Below, in pieces: positions 33,933 through 42,648 of a stretch of 64,000 bases of DNA. The notes beneath the pieces are model-generated. The model was not told where the DNA came from and searched no databases. It worked only from the letters and a program-made list of their open reading frames with translations. Within the stretch, counting starts at the first letter, position 1. The number at the start of each line of letters is the position of its first letter. Both the position numbers and the translations under genes were made by a program. The stretch lies in assembly GCF_014196965.1 (NCBI RefSeq), contig NZ_JACIEQ010000004.1:124001-188000 (forward strand). Reading direction: 5' to 3'. This DNA is from Actibacterium naphthalenivorans. GTDB taxonomy: Bacteria; Pseudomonadota; Alphaproteobacteria; Rhodobacterales; Rhodobacteraceae.

Positions 33933-34964
33933 ATGGAAAATCAACGTAAAGTTCGGCACGGGCGCGGGCTGACGCGTCGCGGGCTTCTGGCGACAAGCGT
34001 CGCGCTGGTCGCGGTTTCGACACTCGGCGCGGGCGTCGCGGTGGCGGCCGAGCCCGTGAAAGTGGCGGGCATCTATACCGTTCCGGTCGAGCAGCAATGG
34101 GTCAGCCGCATTCACAAGGCGGCCGAAACGGCGCAGGCGCGCGGCGACATCGACTACGCGTTTACCGAAAACGTCAGCAACACCGATTACGCCCGCGTCA
34201 TGCGCGAATACGCCGAGAAGGGCTATCAACTGATCATCGGCGAGATTTTCGGCGCCGAGCAGGAAGCCCGCGAAGTCGCCGCCGATTACCCCGACATCGC
34301 GTTCCTGCTGGGTTCCAGCTTCAAGGAAGACCCGGCGCTCGCCAATCTGGCGGTCTTCGACAATTACATCCAGGACGCGGCCTATCTGTCGGGCATCATC
34401 GCCGGGGCGATGACGAAAACCGGCAACATCGGCATGGTCGGCGGCTTTCCGATCCCCGAGGTGAACCGCCTGATGAACGCGTTCATGGCCGGCGCGCATG
34501 AGATGAACCCCGAGATCACGTTCCAGGTCAGCTTCATCGGCAGTTGGTTCGATCCGCCCAAGGCCAAGGAAACCGCCTTCGCGATGATCGAGCAGGGCGC
34601 GGATGTGCTCTATGCCGAGCGCTTCGGCGTGTCGGACGCGGCGCAGGAACGGAATGTGCTGGCCATCGGCAACGTGATCGACACCCAGGCCGATTATCCC
34701 GAAACGGTCGTGGCCTCGGCGATCTGGCATTTCGAACCGACGCTGGATCACGCCATCGCCGAGGTGAAGGCGGGCACGTTCAAGGCCGCCGATTACGGCG
34801 TCTATTCCTTCATGGCCGAGGGCGGCAGTTCGCTCGCGCCGCTGGGCACGTTCGAGGGCAAGGTGCCCGAGGCGGCGCTGGCGCTGGTGGCCGAGCGGGA
34901 AGCCGCGATCCGGGCCGGGACCTTCTCTGTCGAAATCAACGATGAAGAACCGAAGTCTTCCTGA
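33933..34964 (+). CDS. BMP family ABC transporter substrate-binding protein
   Basis: The 343-residue protein is a BMP/PnrA-like periplasmic binding protein, the group that binds nucleosides and purines. It has a twin-arginine-type signal (LTRRGLLATS followed by a hydrophobic stretch and AVAA). The mature domain carries VAGIYTVPVEQQWVSRIHKAAE, ENVSNTDYARVMREYAEKGYQLIIGEIFG, GMVGGFPIPEVNRLMNAFMAGA, and ADVLYAERFG. The ATG at 33933 was chosen; GTG codons at 33906 and 33921 are alternatives. Its stop (TGA) directly abuts the GTG of the ATPase gene, so the two are coupled. Confidence 0.88.
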   Translation: MENQRKVRHGRGLTRRGLLATSVALVAVSTLGAGVAVAAEPVKVAGIYTVPVEQQWVSRIHKAAETAQARGDIDYAFTENVSNTDYARVMREYAEKGYQLIIGEIFGAEQEAREVAADYPDIAFLLGSSFKEDPALANLAVFDNYIQDAAYLSGIIAGAMTKTGNIGMVGGFPIPEVNRLMNAFMAGAHEMNPEITFQVSFIGSWFDPPKAKETAFAMIEQGADVLYAERFGVSDAAQERNVLAIGNVIDTQADYPETVVASAIWHFEPTLDHAIAEVKAGTFKAADYGVYSFMAEGGSSLAPLGTFEGKVPEAALALVAEREAAIRAGTFSVEINDEEPKSS

Positions 34965-36515
34965 GTGGCGGGGACTGCACACAAGGCGCCGGTTGTCCTG
35001 CGCCTTGACCGCATCACCAAGACCTTCGGCGCGCTGACCGCGAATGACGCGATCAGCTTTGATCTGCGCGAAGGCGAGGTGATCGCCCTTCTGGGCGAGA
35101 ACGGCGCGGGCAAGACCACATTGATGAACATCCTGTTTGGCCAGTACACGGCCGACAGCGGGTCTGTGGCCGTGTTCGGCAAGACGCTGCCGCCGGGCAA
35201 TCCGCGCGCGGCGCTGACGGCGGGCGTGGGGATGGTGCATCAGCACTTCACGCTGGCCGACAACATGACGGTGCTGGAAAACATCGTGCTGGGCACGCAG
35301 CCGCTGTGGAAGGCCGGGTTCAACCGGGCCGGCGCGCGCCAGCGCATTCTCGAACTGGTGGGGGCCTACGGGCTGAGCGTCGATCCCGACGCGCTTGTCG
35401 GCAGTCTGACGGTGGGCGAGCGGCAGCGGGTAGAGATCCTCAAGGCGCTCTATCGCGATGCGCGCATCCTGATCCTGGATGAGCCGACCGCTGTTCTGAC
35501 GCCGCAGGAAACCGACGATCTGTTCGCCACGCTGCGCAAGGCCGTGGCACTGGGGCTGTCGGTGATCTTCATCTCGCACAAGCTGCACGAGGTGATGGCG
35601 GTGTCAGACAGGGTGGTGGTGCTGCGCCATGGCAGGCTGGTGGCGGAAACCGAAACCGCCGCGACCGACAAGTACACCCTGGCCGAGCTGATGGTCGGCG
35701 CGCGGATCGACCCGCCCGCCGTGCAGGCCGCGCCGGTGGGCCGGGTTCTGATCGAGCTGGAGAATGTCAGCACCCCTGACCGGGGCGCCGCGCCGGGGCT
35801 GAAATCGGTGCATCTGAAGATCCGGGGCGGGCAGATCGTCGGGCTGGCCGGGGTGTCGGGCAACGGCCAGGCGGCGCTGTTCGATGTTCTGGGCGGCCTG
35901 ATCACGCCGGCGCGGGGTGTGCTGCGGCGCGACGGTGCCGTGCCCGGCCGCTGGTCGCCGCGCGCGGCGGTGGCGGGCGGGATCGCGCGCATCCCCGAGG
36001 ACCGGCACAAAACCGGCACGATCCCCGATTTCAACCTGACCGAAAACGCGGTGCTGGAACTCTACGGGCAGCCACCCTTCAGCCGCAGGGGCTGGCTGAA
36101 CCGGGGCGCGGCGCGGGCCTTCGCGCGCCGGATCATCGATGCCTACGACGTGCGCTGCCCCGGGCCGGAGACGCGTATCCGGCTGCTGTCGGGCGGAAAC
36201 ATGCAAAAGCTGATTCTGGGCCGCGTGCTCGAGACGGTGCCGGATGTCATTCTGGCCAATCAGCCGGTGCGCGGGCTTGATATCGGGGCGCTGACATATG
36301 TGCATGAACAGCTTTTGGCGGCGCGTGGTCGCGGGGCAGGGGTGTTGCTGATTTCGGAAGACCTGGATGAGATCATGGCCTTGTCGGATGTGATTCACGT
36401 GATTTCGGAAGGGCGGCTTTCGCCGGGGTTCGAGCGCGGCAGCAAGACCACGGCAGAGCTGGGCGTCTGGCTGGCGGGTCACGGGTTTGGCGAGGGCGAC
36501 TCCGATGCGGCTTGA
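34965..36515 (+). CDS. ABC transporter ATP-binding protein, duplicated (nucleoside/BMP type)
   Basis: The 516-residue protein contains two fused ABC ATPase domains as in YufO/NupA and sugar importers. The first has Walker A LLGENGAGKTT (residues about 43-53), a Q-loop with GMVHQHF, signature LTVGERQRVEI and Walker B ILILDEPTAVL. The second (about 260-510) is degenerate: GLAGVSGNGQ instead of a canonical P-loop and LSGGNMQKLILGR as signature, the usual state for this subfamily. It starts with GTG immediately after the BMP stop and overlaps the first permease gene by 11 bases. Confidence 0.9.
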   Translation: MAGTAHKAPVVLRLDRITKTFGALTANDAISFDLREGEVIALLGENGAGKTTLMNILFGQYTADSGSVAVFGKTLPPGNPRAALTAGVGMVHQHFTLADNMTVLENIVLGTQPLWKAGFNRAGARQRILELVGAYGLSVDPDALVGSLTVGERQRVEILKALYRDARILILDEPTAVLTPQETDDLFATLRKAVALGLSVIFISHKLHEVMAVSDRVVVLRHGRLVAETETAATDKYTLAELMVGARIDPPAVQAAPVGRVLIELENVSTPDRGAAPGLKSVHLKIRGGQIVGLAGVSGNGQAALFDVLGGLITPARGVLRRDGAVPGRWSPRAAVAGGIARIPEDRHKTGTIPDFNLTENAVLELYGQPPFSRRGWLNRGAARAFARRIIDAYDVRCPGPETRIRLLSGGNMQKLILGRVLETVPDVILANQPVRGLDIGALTYVHEQLLAARGRGAGVLLISEDLDEIMALSDVIHVISEGRLSPGFERGSKTTAELGVWLAGHGFGEGDSDAA

Positions 36516-37554
36516 ACCGGTCGCGCAACCGACTCTGATCCGCACCATCGGCCTGCCGGCATTGGCGCTGGCGGCCACGGTCGCCATCGCCTCGCTGCTG
36601 GCGATGGTCGCGGGGGCGCCGCCGCTTTCGGTTCTGGGGCTGATCCTGCAGGGTGCCTTCGGATCGAAATTCGCGCTACTGGAAACGCTCAACCGGGCCA
36701 CGCCGCTGATCTTCACCGGGCTTGCGGTGGCGGTGGCCTTTCGCGCCCGGCTCTGGAACATCGGCGCCGAGGCGCAGCTTTACGCGGGGGCGGTGGTTAC
36801 GGCGACGCTGGGAACCGGGGCGCTGGCCTGGCCCTCGGGCCTGTTGCTGCCGTCGATCGCATCGGCGGCGATGCTGGCGGGAGCCATTGTGCTGCTGGTG
36901 CCGACCGTCCTGAAGACCCGGTTCGGGGTGGATGAGGTGGTAACGACACTGCTGCTGAATTTCGTGGTGCTCTTGTGGGTGTCGATGCTGCTGGAAGGCC
37001 CGCTGAAGGATCCGATGGGGATGGGCTGGCCCAAATCCGCGCGCCTGATCCCCGAGGCGCGGCTGCCGCGCATCGTCGAGGGGCTGCGCCTGCACTGGGG
37101 CTTCGGGCTGGCGCTGATCGCGGCGGCGGTGATCTGGCTGGTGCAGGCCCGCACCACGCTGGGGTACGAGATGCGCGCCGTCGGGTTGAACCGGGCCGCC
37201 GCGAAATTCGCGGGCATCCCCGTCGGCCCGGTTCTGATCAAGACGGCGCTGCTGTCGGGGGGGCTGGCCGCGCTTGCCGGGTTTTCCGAAGTGGCGGGTC
37301 TCAAGGGAAGCCTGACCTTGGATATTTCCCCCGGCTTTGGCTATACCGGCATCATCGTGGCGATGCTGGCGCTGCTCAACCCCTTCGGCGTCGTGGTGGC
37401 GGCACTGTTTGTCGCCGGGGTGTTCGTCGGGGCCGACAGCATGAGCCGCGCGGTGGGCGTGCCGACCTATCTGGCCGATATCATGCTGGCCACGGCCCTG
37501 CTGCTCATGGTGCTGGCGCTGATGCTGACCCGGTTCCGGGTCCGGTGGGCGTAG
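36505..37554 (+). CDS. ABC transporter permease (nucleoside/BMP type), subunit 1
   Basis: The 349-residue protein has eight to nine hydrophobic segments and the BPD_transp_2 family motif VVTTLLLNFVVLL, with AVGLNRAAAKFAGIPV as the cytoplasmic coupling loop. It matches YufP/NupB-type permeases. The start ATG at 36505 overlaps the ATPase gene by 11 bases; a TTG at 36487 is unlikely. It pairs with the following permease to form the membrane channel. Confidence 0.88.
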   Translation: MRLEPVAQPTLIRTIGLPALALAATVAIASLLAMVAGAPPLSVLGLILQGAFGSKFALLETLNRATPLIFTGLAVAVAFRARLWNIGAEAQLYAGAVVTATLGTGALAWPSGLLLPSIASAAMLAGAIVLLVPTVLKTRFGVDEVVTTLLLNFVVLLWVSMLLEGPLKDPMGMGWPKSARLIPEARLPRIVEGLRLHWGFGLALIAAAVIWLVQARTTLGYEMRAVGLNRAAAKFAGIPVGPVLIKTALLSGGLAALAGFSEVAGLKGSLTLDISPGFGYTGIIVAMLALLNPFGVVVAALFVAGVFVGADSMSRAVGVPTYLADIMLATALLLMVLALMLTRFRVRWA

Positions 37555-37557
37555 GCC

Positions 37558-38502
37558 GTGGATATCGTTGACATCCTTCTGTCCGCCAGTTTCTGGGCCG
37601 CCGCGATCCGCATCGCCAGCCCGCTGATCTTCGCCGCGCTGGGCGAGCTGATCTGCGAGCGGGCCGGGGTGCTGAACCTCGGGATCGAAGGCATCATGGT
37701 GGTGGGGGCCTTTGCCGGCTGGATGACCGTCTATTCCGGCGGCGGCCTTTGGGCCGGGGTCGGGGTGGCGATGCTGGCGGGCATGCTGTTCGGGCTGCTG
37801 CACGCTGTGCTGACGGTGCCGTTCGGCCTGTCGCAGCATGTGGTCGGGCTTGGCATCACCATGCTGGCGACCGCGCTGACCTATTTCAGCTACCGGCTGG
37901 CCTTGCCCGAAGTCACCTCGCCCCCCAAGATCGAGGCGTTCCAGCCGCTGCCGGTTCCGGTTCTGTCGGATATTCCGGTGCTCGGGCCGGCGGTGTTCAG
38001 CCAGACCCCGCTGACCTATCTGGCCTTCGGTCTGGTGATTGCGGTTTCGGTGATCCTGTACCGCACCCCGCTGGGCCTGGCGCTGCGCGCGGCGGGCGAG
38101 AATCCGGCGGCGGTGGCCGCCCAGGGCCTTTCGGTCGGGGCGATCCGCATCGGCGCGGTGATGGCGGGCAGCGGGCTCATGGCGCTGGGCGGCGCGTTTC
38201 TGACCATGTCGGCCTTCAACTCGTTCTTCTTCGAAATGGTGAACGGGCGCGGCTGGATCTGCATTGCGCTTGTGGTCTTCGGATCGTGGCGGCCGGGCAA
38301 GACGCTGATCGGCGCGATCCTGTTCGCCGCCTTCGACGCGCTGCAGGTTCGTGTGCAGCAAACGCCACTGGGCGCCGATCTGCCCTATCAGATATTCCTG
38401 ATGATGCCCTATCTTCTGTCGATCCTGGCGCTTGTCGTCATGTCGCGGCGGGCGCAGGTGCCGGCGGCCCTGATGGTGCCGTTCAACAAGGGAGAGCGCT
38501 GA
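37558..38502 (+). CDS. ABC transporter permease (nucleoside/BMP type), subunit 2
   Basis: The 314-residue protein is the second BPD_transp_2 permease, recognisable by ASPLIFAALGELICERAGVLNLGIEGIMVVGAFAGW and LALRAAGENPAAVAAQGLSV. It starts with GTG three bases after the previous stop, and its TGA overlaps the ATG of the deaminase by one base. With the two preceding genes and the BMP protein it makes a complete importer. Confidence 0.88.
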   Translation: MDIVDILLSASFWAAAIRIASPLIFAALGELICERAGVLNLGIEGIMVVGAFAGWMTVYSGGGLWAGVGVAMLAGMLFGLLHAVLTVPFGLSQHVVGLGITMLATALTYFSYRLALPEVTSPPKIEAFQPLPVPVLSDIPVLGPAVFSQTPLTYLAFGLVIAVSVILYRTPLGLALRAAGENPAAVAAQGLSVGAIRIGAVMAGSGLMALGGAFLTMSAFNSFFFEMVNGRGWICIALVVFGSWRPGKTLIGAILFAAFDALQVRVQQTPLGADLPYQIFLMMPYLLSILALVVMSRRAQVPAALMVPFNKGER

Positions 38503-39791
38503 TGTTCGATCTGATCGTCAAGGGCGGCAGCCTGCCGGACGGGCGTGTCGCCGATATCGGGATCGAGGCCGGAAAGATCACCGCGATCGGCACGATCGAG
38601 GCCGAGGCCGGCCGGATCATAGAGGCAACGGGCGATCTGGTCTGCCCGCCGTTCGTGGATCCGCATTTCCATATGGATGCGACCCTTTCCTATGGCACCC
38701 CGAGGATCAACGCCTCCGGCACGTTGCTGGAAGGGATCGGCCTGTGGGGCGAGCTGAAGGACGAGATGACCTTCGAACAGGTCCGCGACCGCGCGCTGGC
38801 CTATTGCGACTGGGCCGCGTCGATGGGATTGCTGGCCATTCGCAGCCATGTCGATACCTGCGACGACCGGCTGCTGGGGGTTCAGGCCCTGCTTGAGGTC
38901 AGAAAGCAGGTCTCGGGTTACATCGACCTGCAGTTGGTGGCCTTTCCGCAGGATGGCCTTTACCGCGACCCGACGGCACTGGCCAACACGATCCGCGCGC
39001 TGGACATGGGGGTCGAGGTCGTGGGCGGCATTCCGCATTTCGAACGCACCATGGCCGATGGCGCCGCCTCGGTGACGCAGCTGTGCGAGATCGCGGCAGA
39101 GCGCGGCCTGATGGTCGATATGCATTGCGACGAGACCGACGATCCCCTGTCGCGCCACATCGAAACGCTGGCCTATGAGGCGCAAAGGCTGGGCCTGCAG
39201 GGGCGCGTTGCAGGCTCGCATCTGACGTCGATGCATTCGATGGACAATTACTATGTCTCGAAACTGCTGCCGCTGATGCAGGAGGCCGGTATCGCCGCCA
39301 TTCCCAACCCGCTGATCAATATCGTGCTTCAGGGGCGCCACGACAGCTTTCCCAAGCGCCGGGGCCTGACCCGCGTCAAGGAGATGCTGGCGATGGGGAT
39401 CACGGTGGGCTTCGGGCAGGATTGCGTCATGGACCCGTGGTACAGCATGGGCACGGCGGATATGCTGGATGTGGCCTTCATGGGGTTGCATGTGGCACAG
39501 ATGACCAGCCCCGAAGAGATGCGCCAGTGCTTCGAGATGGTAACCACGAGCAATGCGAGGATCATGGGCCTGTCCGACTACGGGCTGCGCGTCGGTGCGA
39601 AGGCGTCGCTTGTGGTGCTGGACGCGGGCAACCCGATCGAGGCGCTGCGGCTGCGGCCCGACAGGCTTTGCGTGATCGCCGGCGGGCAGGTGATCGCCAG
39701 CAGGGCCAAGAACGACGCGCGGCTGTCACTGCCGGGGCGGCCCGCATCCGTGCGCCGGCGGCACCCGGCCCATACGGGCGCGCGGGCGTAG
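38502..39791 (+). CDS. Cytosine deaminase-like amidohydrolase
   Basis: The 429-residue protein matches the length and pattern of E. coli-type cytosine deaminase (CodA, 427): LVCPPFVDPHFHMDATLSYGTPRINASGTLLEGI with the metal-binding HxH, AIRSHVDTCDD, MVDMHCDETDDPLSRH, GSHLTSMHSMDN and GFGQDCVMDPWYSMGTADML. The start ATG overlaps the permease stop by one base (TGATG), so it is the last gene of the importer operon. Together they suggest uptake and deamination of cytosine or a related aminopyrimidine/triazine. I rejected a longer upstream extension because it lies in another frame of the permease gene. The C-terminal tail is Arg-rich. Confidence 0.85.
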   Translation: MFDLIVKGGSLPDGRVADIGIEAGKITAIGTIEAEAGRIIEATGDLVCPPFVDPHFHMDATLSYGTPRINASGTLLEGIGLWGELKDEMTFEQVRDRALAYCDWAASMGLLAIRSHVDTCDDRLLGVQALLEVRKQVSGYIDLQLVAFPQDGLYRDPTALANTIRALDMGVEVVGGIPHFERTMADGAASVTQLCEIAAERGLMVDMHCDETDDPLSRHIETLAYEAQRLGLQGRVAGSHLTSMHSMDNYYVSKLLPLMQEAGIAAIPNPLINIVLQGRHDSFPKRRGLTRVKEMLAMGITVGFGQDCVMDPWYSMGTADMLDVAFMGLHVAQMTSPEEMRQCFEMVTTSNARIMGLSDYGLRVGAKASLVVLDAGNPIEALRLRPDRLCVIAGGQVIASRAKNDARLSLPGRPASVRRRHPAHTGARA

Positions 39792-39808
39792 CGCCGGGAA
39801 CGGCGGCG

Positions 39809-40855
39809 TCAGTCCGGCTGATACCCCTGGATCAGGCGGCGCAGGCCGTAGAGCGCGCCGAAATAGATCGCGGCCAGCGTCACCGGTGCCGAATAGGCCA
39901 GCGTGGCAAAGCCGGTCAGCCCCTGGCCGACCGAACAGCCCATGGCGACGATACCGCCGACGCCCATCAGCGCCGCGCCCGACACCTGCCGGCCCAGCTC
40001 GCGCGGGTCTTCGCAGGCTTCCCAGCGGAAGTGGCCCTTGATCGAGGATCCGATGAACGCGCCGGCCAGCACCCCGGCGACGGAGCCGACGGCAAAGCCC
40101 AGCCCGCCCGAGGACGCCGTCATCAGCCACAAGAGCGCGCGGCCGAGCGGCGCGGTAAAGCTGTGGCCCTCGACGGGCACAGCGCCAAAGCTCATTGCGT
40201 TCAGCGTGCTGGTGCCCCAGAGCGCAAGGCTGATCGACAGGCCGGCAGCCACGCCCCAGCCGATGCGGTGGTGTGCCCGGCGCAGCGGGGCATAGGACAG
40301 GGCCCAGACCGTCAGCGCCGCCGCGACGATCGTGGCGAAGGCCAGCGGCGGCAGGCCAAGCTGGGCCGCCACCAGATGCGCATATCCTTGTGGCGCGTCG
40401 GCCGGGTGCTGCGGAAAGGCCAGAATGCGCAGATTGGCCAGCGGCCCGTTCAGCGTGACGTAGCCGCTGATCGCCATGACCACGACAACGACAAAGGCGC
40501 GCAGATCGCCGCCGCCGAACCGCGCCAGCGCGCCGAAGCCGCAGTTGCCGGCCAGCGCCATGCCATATCCGAAAACCGCGCCGCCTATGATACTGGCCAG
40601 CGGGTTCCAGGCGATGGCGTGATAGATCGTGGCCTCGATGTCGATCAGCCCCGCATCGGCCAGCAGGAAGGTGCTGAAGATGGCAGTGCCCAGCACGATG
40701 CCCCACAGGCGCAGGCGCCGCTGGTCATCGCCATAGATCGCGCTTTCGATGGCGCCCAATGTGCAGAATTCGCCCAGCCGCGCGGCCAGCCCTAGAACCA
40801 TTCCGGTCATCAGGCCAATCAGCGCGGCGAGGGCGCCAATCGGTAGCATGCCCAT
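39809..40855 (-). CDS. soxT: YeeE/YedE family sulfur transporter (SoxT-like)
   Basis: The 348-residue membrane protein has about nine hydrophobic segments and the YeeE/YedE cysteine motifs: LGEFCTLGAIESAIYG, LAGNCGFGALARFGGGD and AMGCSVGQGLTGFATLAYSA. In this family such cysteines relay thiosulfate or sulfur species through the membrane. It lies next to soxR and convergent with the deaminase gene, matching soxT in other alphaproteobacterial sox clusters. The start ATG at 40855 is preceded by GGGAGGGG; a second ATG two codons later is possible. Confidence 0.85.
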   Translation of the reverse strand: MGMLPIGALAALIGLMTGMVLGLAARLGEFCTLGAIESAIYGDDQRRLRLWGIVLGTAIFSTFLLADAGLIDIEATIYHAIAWNPLASIIGGAVFGYGMALAGNCGFGALARFGGGDLRAFVVVVVMAISGYVTLNGPLANLRILAFPQHPADAPQGYAHLVAAQLGLPPLAFATIVAAALTVWALSYAPLRRAHHRIGWGVAAGLSISLALWGTSTLNAMSFGAVPVEGHSFTAPLGRALLWLMTASSGGLGFAVGSVAGVLAGAFIGSSIKGHFRWEACEDPRELGRQVSGAALMGVGGIVAMGCSVGQGLTGFATLAYSAPVTLAAIYFGALYGLRRLIQGYQPD

Positions 40856-40904
40856 GCGTCCCCTCCCGCGGACGGGTCGGTCGTTGCGACCCGGCCGCCC
40901 GGTT

Positions 40905-41276
40905 TCAGTCCGGTGTCTTGCAGAACATGTCGTAGACGAGTTCGATCGTGCGCCGCGCGCGATCGTCGGCCAGCGAATAGAAGATCGCCTTGCCATCGCG
41001 GCGATGGGCGACGAGCCCCTCCAGCCGCAGCCGCGCGAGTTGCTGGCTGACGGCAGCCTGGCGCGACGACAACAGGCGCTCCAGCTCGGTCACGGTCTTT
41101 TCGCCGGTGGACAGGTGGCACAGGATCATCAGCCGCCCTTCATGCGACAGCGCCTTGAGAAAGCTTGATGCCGCCTCGGCCTTGGTGACCATGTCATTGG
41201 CGACGACGGATGCGTCTTCGCCATCCCCTGCCGCGTCCCGGACATCAAGGTCGAATGTGTGAATTGCGTCGGTCAT
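40905..41276 (-). CDS. soxR: SoxR/SqrR-type ArsR-family repressor of sox genes
   Basis: The 123-residue protein is an ArsR winged-helix regulator (about residues 35-112, ALSHEGRLMILCHLSTGEKTVTELERLLSSRQAAVSQQLARLRLEGLVAHRRDGKAIFYSL). Cysteines 53 and 119 are 66 residues apart, the same spacing as the persulfide-sensing pair of SqrR (C41 and C107) and of BigR. Sulfur species should link them and release DNA. It is placed next to soxT and upstream of the sox genes, matching characterised SoxR repressors that bind the soxS-soxV and soxW-soxX intergenic regions. Confidence 0.9.
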   Translation of the reverse strand: MTDAIHTFDLDVRDAAGDGEDASVVANDMVTKAEAASSFLKALSHEGRLMILCHLSTGEKTVTELERLLSSRQAAVSQQLARLRLEGLVAHRRDGKAIFYSLADDRARRTIELVYDMFCKTPD

Positions 41277-41434
41277 GTTCGTTCTATGGGGCGCTTTTGG
41301 GCCCCGTCCTCTGGTCTTGCGTGCCCTTGGCCGGGCGGGATTTCATTTTCGCTTAGCATGGAATTCGTTAATCTGCGAAGTAGCCTTTGTTTTAAGCAAC
41401 GAAATTGTGACTGTGGCGCACCGATTTAATGCGG

Positions 41435-41827
41435 TTAGCCTTCGGCATCGCCGTTTAATTGGGCAGTCCACTCCGGCTGGTTTTCCAGCATCTTGCCCAG
41501 AAGCCCCCAAAAGAAATCCTCTCCCGGATAGCCTTCGATGCGCCGAAGCTCGACCCCGTCGCGCAGCAGGATGAAGGTTGGCGTGAACTGCGGCTTGGAG
41601 CGCAGGGTGATATCGTCGGGCAGGGCGCGCAGGCTTTCCTTGCGCAGCGGCGCGGCGCGACCTTCGGAGGTTTTGGGGTAGATCGGGCCGATCTGCTTTT
41701 CCCACATGATGCAATAGGCGCAGCCCTGCTGTTCGACCATCAGAAGACGAAGGTCGGCGCGGGCCGGCACGGTGGCAGCCGCAAGCGCCATCGCAGCGGC
41801 GCAGGCCAGTGAGAGAATTCGCATCAT
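41435..41827 (-). CDS. soxS: SoxS, periplasmic thioredoxin-fold protein
   Basis: The 130-residue protein has a signal peptide (residues 1-24, ending ARA) and a thioredoxin fold with the active-site pair C36-A-Y-C39 in VEQQGCAYCIMWEKQIGPIYP, then TPTFILLRDGVELRRIEGYPGEDFFW. SoxS reactivates SoxYZ by reducing it in Paracoccus. It is divergent from soxV with 66 bases between the genes, and two ATG codons (41827 and 41824) are possible starts. Confidence 0.88.
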   Translation of the reverse strand: MMRILSLACAAAMALAAATVPARADLRLLMVEQQGCAYCIMWEKQIGPIYPKTSEGRAAPLRKESLRALPDDITLRSKPQFTPTFILLRDGVELRRIEGYPGEDFFWGLLGKMLENQPEWTAQLNGDAEG

Positions 41828-41845
41828 AGCTCTTTCCAGATAGAT

Positions 41846-41868
41846 CTAAAAAACATAATGTGTTTTAG
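41846..41868. promoter_or_regulatory. Inverted repeat, candidate SoxR operator between soxS and soxV
   Basis: CTAAAAAACA (41846-41855), a 3-base centre TAA and TGTGTTTTAG (41859-41868) form an inverted repeat with one mismatch in each arm pair. It lies midway in the 66-base soxS-soxV gap, one of the two regions bound by SoxR in characterised sox systems. It is markedly AT-rich compared with its surroundings. Confidence 0.55.
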
Positions 41869-41893
41869 CGTCCGGAACAAGGGAGGGTCCGCG

Positions 41894-42631
41894 GTGCTTG
41901 ATATTTCCTTTGGTGCGGCGGCCCTGGCGGGAATCCTGTCTTTCCTGTCGCCCTGCATCCTGCCGATCGTGCCGTTCTATCTGTGCTACATGGCCGGCAT
42001 TTCAATGGCCGAGCTGCGCAGCGACGATACGATCGCGCCGGGCGCGCAGCGGCGGCTGGTGCTCTCGGCGGTGTTCTTCGCGCTTGGCGTGACCTCGATC
42101 TTCGTGCTGCTGGGGATGGGGGCGACCGCACTTGGCCAGGCGTTCATCGCGTGGAAAGAGCCGCTGTCTTATGTGGCCGCCGCGATGCTGATCGTGTTCG
42201 GCCTGCATTTTCTGGGCGTCATGCGCATCCCTTTCCTGTACCGGGAGGCGCGGATCGAAAGCAAGGCGGAGCCCACCACCGTTCTGGGCGCCTATCTGAT
42301 GGGGCTGGCCTTCGGCTTTGGCTGGACGCCCTGCGTGGGCCCGGCGCTGGCGGCGATCCTGATGGTGGCCAGCGGCATGGGCGACATCTGGCGCGGCGGA
42401 TTGCTGCTGCTTGTCTACGGGCTGTCGATGACCGCGCCGTTCATCGTGGCGGCGCTGTTTGCCCGGCCGTTTCTGGGCTGGGCGCAGCGCAACCGAAAAT
42501 ACATGGGCTATGTGGAAAAGGCGATGGGGGTTATGCTGATCCTGTTCGGGATTCTGATCGCCACCAACGCCGTATCCTATATCGCCCAGTTCATGATCGA
42601 ACATGTCCCGTGGTTTTCGACCATCGGGTAA
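41894..42631 (+). CDS. soxV: SoxV, CcdA-family thiol-electron transporter
   Basis: The 245-residue protein has about six hydrophobic segments. The two CcdA cysteines lie in SFLSPCILPIVPFY and GFGWTPCVGPALAAI. It carries reducing equivalents from cytoplasmic thioredoxin to the periplasmic SoxW/SoxS. I chose the GTG at 41894 with AGGGAGG about eight bases upstream; a start at 41858 would overlap the candidate SoxR operator and lacks a Shine-Dalgarno. soxW follows after 17 bases. Confidence 0.88.
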   Translation: MLDISFGAAALAGILSFLSPCILPIVPFYLCYMAGISMAELRSDDTIAPGAQRRLVLSAVFFALGVTSIFVLLGMGATALGQAFIAWKEPLSYVAAAMLIVFGLHFLGVMRIPFLYREARIESKAEPTTVLGAYLMGLAFGFGWTPCVGPALAAILMVASGMGDIWRGGLLLLVYGLSMTAPFIVAALFARPFLGWAQRNRKYMGYVEKAMGVMLILFGILIATNAVSYIAQFMIEHVPWFSTIG

Positions 42632-42648
42632 GTGAGGGAGAGATTGAT

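Noticed and set aside
36676-38361. Minus-strand open frame opposite the BMP permease genes
   Set aside because: Composition dominated by Arg, Gln and His, as expected from the reverse of hydrophobic permease codons.
37749-38501. In-frame upstream extension of the cytosine deaminase-like gene
   Set aside because: The extension is another frame of the permease gene; the ATG at 38502 gives the family length and overlaps the permease stop.
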